From positions 1 to 64,000 of the forward strand of contig CAVTGV010000002.1 of NCBI GenBank assembly GCA_963734365.1: DNA of 64,000 nt, in the 5' to 3' direction. Of this stretch, positions 57,644 to 64,000 are shown one piece after another (the stretch's first letter is position 1; every line of letters begins with the position of its first letter). Position numbers and translations under genes: made by a program. The notes below the pieces were generated by a model. It was not told the DNA's origin, made no database searches, and saw only the letters and a list, made by a program, of their open reading frames with translations. The stretch comes from JACVRW01 sp963734365. GTDB lineage: Bacteria > Actinomycetota > Thermoleophilia > Solirubrobacterales > Thermoleophilaceae.

Positions 57644-58309
57644 TCAGAGGGAGCGGGGGCGCACGAGACCCATGTCGTAGGCGAACACCACGGCCTGGAC
57701 GCGGTCGCGCAGACGCAGCTTGCGCAGGATGGCGGACACGTGCGTCTTGACGGTGGCCTCGGTGAGCACCAGCCGCGCGGCGATCTCGGCGTTGGACAGG
57801 GCCAGCGCCACCAGGCGCAGCACCTCGAGCTCTCGCTCGGTCAGCTCGTCGAGGTCTCCGGCCGGGTCCGTGCTCTCGGGAAGGGCGTCGCCGAAGCGCT
57901 CGAGCAGCCGCCGGGTCACGCTGGGAGCCAGCAGGGCGTCGCCCCGGGCCACGATATGGATCGCCTCGACCAGGTCCTGCGGCCGGACGTCCTTGAGCAG
58001 GAAGCCACTGGCCCCGGCGCGCAGCGCAGAGAACACGTACTCGTCCACGTCGTAGGTGGTGAGGATGATGATGCGCGCCTGGCTGCCGGAGGCCACGATC
58101 CGGCGCGTGGCCTCGATCCCGTCCACGGCCGGCATGCGCACGTCCATCAGCACCACGTCGGGCGTCTCCCGCTCGACGAGAGCCACCGCCTCGGCCCCGT
58201 CGCCGGCCTCGCCCGCGACCTGAATGTCGTTCCTGGAGTCGAGGATCATGCGAAAGCCGCCGCGCACGAGCGCCTGATCGTCGGCGATCACCACGCGCAC
58301 GGAGGTCAC
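57644..58309 (-). CDS. NarL/LuxR-type response regulator
   Basis: A 221-residue two-domain regulator. Receiver: VRVVIADDQALVRGGFRMIL, phospho-acceptor Asp in DVVLMDVRMPAVDG (~54), Thr in IILTTYD and Lys in GFLLKDVRP. C-terminal LuxR helix-turn-helix: LTERELEVLRLVALALSNAE followed by IAARL. GTG 58309 overlaps the sensor-kinase stop (GTGA), so the pair is one operon. Probably regulates the adjacent ABC exporter. Confidence 0.92.
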   Translation of the reverse strand: MTSVRVVIADDQALVRGGFRMILDSRNDIQVAGEAGDGAEAVALVERETPDVVLMDVRMPAVDGIEATRRIVASGSQARIIILTTYDVDEYVFSALRAGASGFLLKDVRPQDLVEAIHIVARGDALLAPSVTRRLLERFGDALPESTDPAGDLDELTERELEVLRLVALALSNAEIAARLVLTEATVKTHVSAILRKLRLRDRVQAVVFAYDMGLVRPRSL

Positions 58310-59409
58310 GCCGGCGTCTCCACCGGCAGCCGCGCGTGCACCCGGTAGCCCCCCTGCGGCAGCGGACCCGCCTCGAGCGTGCCGCCGAGCAGCGCGGCCC
58401 GCTCGCGCATCCCGACCAGACCGTGGCCGGCAACGACCTCCCCGTTCACGGGGGTCACCCGTCCGTCGTCGGTGACGTCCACCTCGAGGAGGTCGGGGCC
58501 GTAGCTGAGCGTCACCTCCGCTCGCGTCGCGCGGGCGTGTCGGAGCGTGTTGGTGAGGGCCTCCTGGACGATGCGGAAGGCGGAAAGATCGAGACCTGCC
58601 GGCAGCTCGGACTGCTCTCCTTCGCGCCGGATCACCACGTCGAGTCCACCGGCTCGCAACGGCTCGGCCAGCTCGTCGAGGCGGTCGAGGCCCGGCTGGG
58701 GCCCGATCAGCTCGCCGTTGTCGCCCGGGCGCACTTGACCCAGCAGGAGGCGCAGCTCGCGCAGGGCGTCGCGGCCCGCCCGGTCGATGGAGCGCAGCGC
58801 GTTGCGAGCCTGGTCGGGGTGCTCGTCGAACACGTCATCCGCCGCGGAGGCCTGAACCACGATCACCGAGACGCTGTGCGCGATCACGTCATGGAGCTCG
58901 CGCGCTATGCGTGCCTGCTCCTCGCCCAGGGCCCGCCGATAACCCTCCTCGACGGCCATCCGGCGGCTGCGCACCGCCTCGCCGAGCGCCCAGGCCACCA
59001 CGGCGAGCACGATCGTGAACCAGGCGTCCTCGTCGGTGGTGGTGAAGAAGTTCATGGCCGAGAGCGCCACCAGGCCCGCGAGCCCGACGAGCGACACGCG
59101 CGGTGGTCTGGCTGCGGCCAGCGAGCCGACGGCGAACAGACCGGCGAAGGGCACCACGATGGTCGGGAAGAGCAGCTGCAGCACCACGCCGCCCGCCAGC
59201 ACCGCGAGCATCACCCGCTCGGGCCGCGAGCGGCGCCAGCGCAGGGCCACTCCCTGGACGACCGCGCTCAGGATGCCGATCAGCACCTCGGCGGAGCTTG
59301 CGTCCTGCCGCCCCTCGTCGAGAACCACCAGGATCACGAAAACGGCGACGACCCAGGGGATCGCGGCGTTCACGAAATTCGCTAGGAGCCTTAGCGGCCG
59401 GCCGGGCAT
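58306..59409 (-). CDS. Histidine kinase (HisKA_3, NarL-partner type)
   Basis: A 367-residue sensor kinase. Four to five membrane helices occupy residues ~10-150, with no large external domain, so it likely senses membrane stress. The dimerisation/phospho-acceptor His is in ARIARELHDVIAHSVSVIVV (~183), followed by an ATPase domain with N-box EALTNTLRHARA and G-box VAGHGLVGMRERAALLGG. ATG 59409 is preferred; the frame extends to 59445 without support. Signals to the overlapping response regulator. Confidence 0.9.
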   Translation of the reverse strand: MPGRPLRLLANFVNAAIPWVVAVFVILVVLDEGRQDASSAEVLIGILSAVVQGVALRWRRSRPERVMLAVLAGGVVLQLLFPTIVVPFAGLFAVGSLAAARPPRVSLVGLAGLVALSAMNFFTTTDEDAWFTIVLAVVAWALGEAVRSRRMAVEEGYRRALGEEQARIARELHDVIAHSVSVIVVQASAADDVFDEHPDQARNALRSIDRAGRDALRELRLLLGQVRPGDNGELIGPQPGLDRLDELAEPLRAGGLDVVIRREGEQSELPAGLDLSAFRIVQEALTNTLRHARATRAEVTLSYGPDLLEVDVTDDGRVTPVNGEVVAGHGLVGMRERAALLGGTLEAGPLPQGGYRVHARLPVETPA

Positions 59410-59475
59410 AGGCCGAATCGTGGCCGATCGGGCGCCCGGCCGCATCCGTCTTGAGTATGAGCTCGGGGTGTCGCG

Positions 59476-59871
59476 CTACGCCGCGCCCACGGCCGCGAGG
59501 GCCTCAGCGGGGTCGCGGTAGACCCGGTTGCGCAGCAGCCGCCCGTTCCTGAGCGTCCACACGTGACCGGTGGGGTCCGAGATGGCCACGCCGCTCCCGC
59601 GCCCGCGCATGTGCATGGTCATCACGATCGCCACCCGCCCGTCCGGCGCGTCCACCACGCGGTGCACCTCCACGTGGTAGCGCTCCCACGCCGCGGCCAC
59701 GTCGACGAAGTACTGGCGGATCCCGTCGTGTCCGCGGTAGGCGCGGCCATCGAGCGTGAGCACCGAGAGAAACTCGACCTCGGGGTCGCAGACCACCAGC
59801 GCCCCTTCCACGTCAGCGGTGTCGATGGCGACGGAGAAGTCGCGCACGGGCCCATGGCCGTAGCCGGACAT
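59476..59871 (-). CDS. SnoaL-like/NTF2-fold protein
   Basis: A 131-residue single-domain protein: AIDTADVEGALVVCDPEVEF, then AYRGHDGIRQYFVDVAAAWE, VAIVMTMHMRGRGSGV and RNGRLLRNRVYRDPAEALAAV. This is the SnoaL/ketosteroid-isomerase-like pattern. Ligand or reaction unknown. It follows the aminotransferase gene by 30 bases on the same strand and may be co-transcribed. Confidence 0.82.
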   Translation of the reverse strand: MSGYGHGPVRDFSVAIDTADVEGALVVCDPEVEFLSVLTLDGRAYRGHDGIRQYFVDVAAAWERYHVEVHRVVDAPDGRVAIVMTMHMRGRGSGVAISDPTGHVWTLRNGRLLRNRVYRDPAEALAAVGAA

Positions 59872-59901
59872 AGCGCGGGATGATCTCAGGGGCGGCGGTC
59901 C

Positions 59902-61257
59902 TCAGGTCAGCTCGCGCAGGAAGCTCTCCAGCGTCCCGATGTACCGGTCCACGTCGGCCGCGCTCGTCTGGGTGCCGCAGGCGGGACCCGCCGAGTCGAT
60001 CGCCTCCCAGACGCCGCGGTTGGCCATGTAAAGCCGCTGGACGTTGAAGAGCTCGATGTCGAAGCCGGAGCGAGCCTCGAGCGCGTTCGCCGGCAGCCGC
60101 GGTCCGTGCGTGTACCCGGAGCGGTTGAAGAGCCGGTGCGCCCGCCACGGCAGACCGGCCGCTCCCGCGGTGGCCTCGATGCCGTCGGCCAGTCGCGTGC
60201 CGAGCACGGCGGCGTGCTCATAGGCCTCGTCGGTGAGCACCTCCGAGAGCGTCACCCGAGCCGCTGCGAGTGAGAGTGCGTTGCCGAACAGGGTGCCGCC
60301 GGTGGCGATCCCGTCGCCGTACGACTCGTAGAGGCCGCATTCGAGTTGCGCCGCGATCGGAGCCGTCATGCCGTATGCGCCCAGGGGGATGCCGCTCGCG
60401 ATCGCCTTGCCGAGCACGAGGATGTCGGGCTCGAGGCCCCAGTGGGCGGTGAGCCCTCCCGGGCCGGCCACCAGCGTGTGGGTCTCGTCCAAGATCAGCA
60501 GCGCACCCGCATCCGACGCGAGCCTCCGCAGCCCGTCGTGGAAGCCCTCTCGTGGCTGGATCACGCCCGTGTTCGTGACCGCGGCCTCGGCCAGGACGCA
60601 GGCCACCTGGCCGCCGGCCAGCTCGCGCTCGACCGCCGTGAGGTCGTTGTACTGGACGAGCCGCACGTGGCGCGTCGCATCGGCGGGTACGCCACGACCC
60701 TCGGGCACGACCTCGGCGGCGTCGAGCTCACCGAGCAGCTCGTCGGCATGGCCGTGGTACTTGCCGTCGAACATCAGGACGGTGCTGCGCCCCGTGACCG
60801 CGCGAGCCACGCGGATGGCCTCCGTGTTCGCCTGGGTGGCCGAGAGCGTGAACTGCCAGGACGGCAGGCCGAAGCGCCGGGCCAGCTCCGCCGCAACTGC
60901 CGGGCCCTCCTCGGTCGGAAGCATGAACTGAGCTCCGGCCGCCACCCGATCGCCGGCGGCCCGGGCGATCGCCTCCCCTCCATAGCCCGGGAACATGCTC
61001 GTGTCGGCCAGATTGAAGTCCAGGTACGTGTTGCCGTCGATGTCAGTGAACAGCGCTCCGCTGCCCTGGTCGACCACGATCGGCGGATGCTCGTAGGCGG
61101 ACGCCATCCATGACATCGGCACGCCGTTGGGCATGTTGGCCGCCGCACGGTCGAGCAGTCGCATCCCCCGGGGCCTGAGCTCGGAGAAGCGGGCCAGCTC
61201 ACGTTCGCGCAGGAAACGAAGCCGGTCGCGCGAGATCTCGTGATCGGCGCGAGCCAT
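59902..61257 (-). CDS. Class III aminotransferase (glutamate-1-semialdehyde aminomutase-like)
   Basis: A 451-residue PLP enzyme. FTDIDGNTYLDFNLADTSMF opens the domain, FDGKYHGHADELLG and LILDETHTLVAGPGG provide PLP-binding Asp, and LGKAIASGIPLGAYG carries the Schiff-base Lys (~282). Similarity is to the GSA-aminomutase branch, but haem genes are absent, and MPNGVPMSW replaces the usual opening, so it is more likely an amino-acid or amine transaminase. ATG 61257 has a ~40-base leader downstream of TACGGT. Confidence 0.87.
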   Translation of the reverse strand: MARADHEISRDRLRFLRERELARFSELRPRGMRLLDRAAANMPNGVPMSWMASAYEHPPIVVDQGSGALFTDIDGNTYLDFNLADTSMFPGYGGEAIARAAGDRVAAGAQFMLPTEEGPAVAAELARRFGLPSWQFTLSATQANTEAIRVARAVTGRSTVLMFDGKYHGHADELLGELDAAEVVPEGRGVPADATRHVRLVQYNDLTAVERELAGGQVACVLAEAAVTNTGVIQPREGFHDGLRRLASDAGALLILDETHTLVAGPGGLTAHWGLEPDILVLGKAIASGIPLGAYGMTAPIAAQLECGLYESYGDGIATGGTLFGNALSLAAARVTLSEVLTDEAYEHAAVLGTRLADGIEATAGAAGLPWRAHRLFNRSGYTHGPRLPANALEARSGFDIELFNVQRLYMANRGVWEAIDSAGPACGTQTSAADVDRYIGTLESFLRELT

Positions 61258-61333
61258 CAGCTCATCGCCAGGGCCGGTTGGCGCATGCCCAGTCCACCGT
61301 AAGCCCGGAGCCCGATCCGGGCAAGGGGACTCC

Positions 61334-61372
61334 GATCCCGGCGCGCGCGGCTCGCGCGCCCGCGCCGGGATC
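61334..61372. terminator. GC-rich hairpin after M1 peptidase gene
   Basis: GATCCCGGCGCG and CGCGCCGGGATC form a perfect 12-base stem around a GC-rich loop with further internal pairing. It begins 15 bases beyond the M1 peptidase stop on the minus strand. Confidence 0.65.
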
Positions 61373-61387
61373 AGCAGGCCCGTGGGC

Positions 61388-62959
61388 TCAGTGGCGTCCC
61401 TGCTCCTTCAGCCGCTCATCCATCTTGTCGAGCCAGGCGGCGGCCCGCTTGCGCTCCTTGCCGGACAGCGACGCCGCCTTGGCAGCGCCGCCGGTGACGG
61501 CCGAGGCCGGAGGCTTGACCGGCGTGTACAGCCAGGTCTGGAACAGATCGTCGAGCTGTTGCCCGGAGACCCGCTCGGACAGGGCGATGAACTCCTCGGT
61601 GCTGCCGTTCTCACCACCCTGCGTTGCGATCCAGCGCCGGAGGATGGCGAAGAACGCGTCGTCGCCGACCTCGTTGCGCAGCGCCTGGAGCGTCATTGCG
61701 CCGCGCACGTAGACCGCGTTGTCGAACAGCAGGTCCACGCCCGGATCGCCGATCTTCACGGCCCAGAGCGGATCGTCCGCGGGAGTCGAGTCGTAGGTCG
61801 CCTGGAAGATCTCCTGAGGCGTATCCCTGCCCTCATGCTCCTCCCAGAGCCACTCGGCGTAGGTGGCGGGACCCTCGTTCAGCCAGATGTCCTGCCAGCG
61901 CTCCACGGCCACGTAGTCGCCGAACCACTGGTGGGCGAGCTCGTGTACGACCACGCCATCGCCGTTCTCGGGGTTGCCCTGGCGGTCGAGCCAGAACAGC
62001 TTCGAGTACACCGGTCGGGTCTGGGTCTCGAGGGCGAACTGCAGGTCGTCCTGGTTGGGCACGATCGCGCCCACGGTGCTGAACGGATACGGCCCGAAGG
62101 CCTCGCTCTCCAAGTCGAGGACCTCACCCTGACGCGCCAGCGATGAGTCGATCTCCTCACGCAGCCCGCCCGTGATCCCCGTGTCGACGGCGTCGTAGAC
62201 CGGCAGCCCGTTGTCGAGGCGCCCGCGGTTCACGTCCCAGTCGGCGATGTCGATCGTCGCCAGGTAGGAGGCCATCGGCTCGCGCGCCCGCCAGTCCCAG
62301 GTCGTCCAGCCGCCGTGGCGGTCGCGATCCACGAGGAAGCCGTTGGCCGCCACCTCGTAGCCCTGCGGCACGGTGACCTCGAAGCGATAGGCCGCCTTGT
62401 CGACGGGATGGTCGTTGACCGGGAACCACGCGGCGGCCACCTCCGGCTGGCCGGCGACGGTCACGCCCTCGGGCGTGGTCATGAAGCCGGTCCGGAGGTC
62501 CAACCCGGGCAGCGTGAACTCCACGGGCACCCCGCCGTAGCGGACCTCGACCTGGAAGCGCCGGCCCTTCTTGAGACGATGCTTCGGGGTGACCACGAGC
62601 TCCTGGCCGTTGCGGCTCCATTGCGCTCGCCGCCCGTTGACCCTGATGCTCTGCACGTCGAGCCCGACGAAATCGAGGTCGAAGCTGCACAGGCTCTGCG
62701 TGGCCCGAGCGTGGATCTTGGCGTCGCCGTCGAGCCGGTCGGTGCCCGGGTCGTAGGTCACGTCGAGGTCGTAGTCGCGCACGTCGTACCCGCCGTTGCC
62801 GTAGAGCGGGTAATACGAGTCGCCGACGCCCGCGGCGCCTGCAACGCAGCGGCCCGGCCCGTGCCCGCGCGCCTCCGCCACGCCTGGAAGGAGGATGAGC
62901 AGCAGCAATGTGGCGACGGCGGCGAGCAGCCGCAGCGCGTACCTGGGTTCCGTGTGCAT
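61388..62959 (-). CDS. Secreted M1-family metallopeptidase
   Basis: A 523-residue exported aminopeptidase-type protein. Signal peptide LLAAVATLLLLILLPGVAEA (~11-30). The N-terminal beta domain is followed by the thermolysin-like domain: substrate motif FALETQTRP (equivalent to GxMEN), zinc site VVHELAHQWFGDYV (~340) and the third ligand in WLNEGPATYAEWL. The C-terminal helical domain of large M1 enzymes is mostly absent, so it resembles the short bacterial form. TAGTTC six bases before the ATG. Confidence 0.9.
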   Translation of the reverse strand: MHTEPRYALRLLAAVATLLLLILLPGVAEARGHGPGRCVAGAAGVGDSYYPLYGNGGYDVRDYDLDVTYDPGTDRLDGDAKIHARATQSLCSFDLDFVGLDVQSIRVNGRRAQWSRNGQELVVTPKHRLKKGRRFQVEVRYGGVPVEFTLPGLDLRTGFMTTPEGVTVAGQPEVAAAWFPVNDHPVDKAAYRFEVTVPQGYEVAANGFLVDRDRHGGWTTWDWRAREPMASYLATIDIADWDVNRGRLDNGLPVYDAVDTGITGGLREEIDSSLARQGEVLDLESEAFGPYPFSTVGAIVPNQDDLQFALETQTRPVYSKLFWLDRQGNPENGDGVVVHELAHQWFGDYVAVERWQDIWLNEGPATYAEWLWEEHEGRDTPQEIFQATYDSTPADDPLWAVKIGDPGVDLLFDNAVYVRGAMTLQALRNEVGDDAFFAILRRWIATQGGENGSTEEFIALSERVSGQQLDDLFQTWLYTPVKPPASAVTGGAAKAASLSGKERKRAAAWLDKMDERLKEQGRH

Positions 62960-63021
62960 GTCTCGGAACTACCCGTCCCCGATCGCGCTCCAAACCCGCG
63001 CTGGGGTAGCGTGCGCCGGCC

Positions 63022-64000
63022 GTGGAACTCGATCTAGATCAGGGTCGACGCGCTGGCCGCCCGGGTGCTGGACAGCGGAATGGCACCCGCGCTGGCGCTG
63101 GCCGTGACCGACGCCGACGGGATCCTTCTCGAGCGCACCTACGGGGCGGCCTCGCCCGGCATGCTGTGGCCGATCGCCTCGATCGGCAAGTCGTTCACCG
63201 CGGTGGTGGCGCTGCAGCTGGCCGAGGAGGGTGTGCTCGACCTGGATGTCCCGATCACGGACTACGTGCCCTGGCTGGCCGTGCCCAGCCGGTTCGGCCC
63301 GATCACGCTGCACCATCTGCTCACCCACACGGCCGGCGTGATCGAGGCGTCCGACCTCGCCCCGGGCTCGAACTACGACGTGATCGCGCTCGCCAACACC
63401 GAGACCGGCTTTGCGCCCGGCGAGCACCGCCACTACTCCAACGTCGGCTACCGCGCGATCGGCGTGATCCTCGAGCAGGTGAGCGGGCGCCCCTACCCGG
63501 AGCTGGTGCAGGAGCGCATCCTCGACCGGCTCGGAATGGACGCCTCCGCCGCGGTGATGTTGCATGACACGAGGCGGCGACTGCCGGGCGGGCACGCGCC
63601 CTTCTACGACGACCGCCCGTGGCGGCGCGAGCACGGGCTGGTGCCCGCACCGTGGGTCGAGTCGGCGGAGGCCGACGGATGCCTGTGCTGCAGCTCCGGC
63701 GACCTGGCCGCCTACCTGCGCGCACTGGTGGCGGGAGGCGATCTCCTCTCGGCCTCGAGCTCGGCCGCGATGAAGACCGCACATCCTCCGAACGGGCCCG
63801 GCGACGAGCCCTATGGCTACGGGCTGGACATCCACGACGACGGCTTCGGCCACTCGGGGGACATGCTCGGCTACGTGGCCCACATGCGTGCCGACATGGA
63901 CGCCGGGATCGGCGTCGTGGCCTTCGCGAACGGTCTCGGCGGCGCGCGGTTGCTCGGCGAGGGAGTGCTCGCCCTCGCCGGCGGCCGTGAGCCGCCGGAG
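63022..64000 (+). CDS. Serine hydrolase (beta-lactamase/class C PBP-like), frameshifted start, 3' end outside window
   Basis: A beta-lactamase-related serine hydrolase open to the right edge. Catalytic Ser and Lys are in PIASIGKSFTAVV (SxxK), the second motif in HYSNVGYRA (YxN), and the third as GHSGDMLGY (HxG). TAGCGT nine bases before GTG 63022 supports that start, giving VELDLDQ, but one surplus G at ~63042-63044 forces a switch to the frame of VDALAARVLDSGMAPALALA. Without it the frame is continuous. GTG 63065 or ATG 63080 would be the start otherwise. Members act as esterases, D-aminopeptidases or penicillin-binding proteins. Confidence 0.8.

Noticed and set aside
1..64000. tRNA or rRNA genes
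   Set aside because: I looked in the gaps for cloverleaf and T-loop patterns and saw none that fold. A covariance-model scan would be needed to exclude a tRNA fully.

Overview
The window is 64 kb of high-GC DNA with short intergenic gaps, overlapping stop/start pairs, many GTG/TTG starts and several leaderless-looking promoters (TANNNT 6-9 nt before the start codon). Together with the gene families present (secreted peptidoglycan-binding proteins, MpsC/DUF2294, a DUF370-like protein, group II truncated haemoglobin, HtrA-like proteases, MreB) this suggests a soil actinobacterium. Thermoleophilia/Solirubrobacterales is my best guess. That is inferred from families only, because no rRNA or other marker gene is present. 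I found no rRNA, tRNA, CRISPR array or intact transposon.

Two halves behave differently. Positions 1-23.5 kb are loosely packed and scarred. They hold a zinc metallopeptidase and its decayed second copy, fragments of a GNAT acetyltransferase, an integrase, an ECF sigma factor and a GH1 glucosidase, and long gaps. Among them lie intact genes: an alpha/beta hydrolase, an epimerase with a membrane partner, the DUF2182/DUF1326 pair, a substrate-binding-like protein, a 1253-residue FG-GAP surface protein, an O-methyltransferase and a FUSC-type exporter. The most unusual locus is 16.7-20.8 kb. It encodes a membrane-anchored surface protein with 27 exact-length 11-residue repeats, then a secreted peptidoglycan-binding protein coupled through TGATG to a membrane-anchored resolvase-fold protein that has lost its catalytic residues. 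At 22.0-23.1 kb an HTH regulator and an MpsC-like gene diverge from a 15-bp-periodic palindrome array.

Positions 23.5-64 kb are dense and ordinary. They include GH1 glucosidase/aldo-keto reductase, an MFS pump, a sugar kinase, P1 peptidase, lactate/malate dehydrogenase and VOC protein, an MBL/PAS pair and PhzF. Next come a PH-domain protein with an M23 peptidase, and a SpoIIE-type phosphatase/STAS/tyrosine-phosphatase signalling run. A flavin monooxygenase-SDR-aldehyde dehydrogenase oxidation operon with a ferredoxin follows. Then come a DUF1244 protein, a cell-wall lipoprotein, truncated haemoglobin, and two HtrA-like genes, one lacking the catalytic His, divergent from an HxlR regulator. 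After two large palindromic elements come ArfB, a PfkB kinase, rhodanese, SDR, a DUF370-like protein and MreB. The window closes with a CocE/NonD hydrolase, an ABC exporter with a two-component system, an aminotransferase, an M1 peptidase and a partial serine hydrolase.

Several otherwise conserved genes carry single-base frameshifts (about 21.9, 47.4, 56.4 and 63.04 kb). They may be real decay or assembly errors, and raw reads would be needed to tell.
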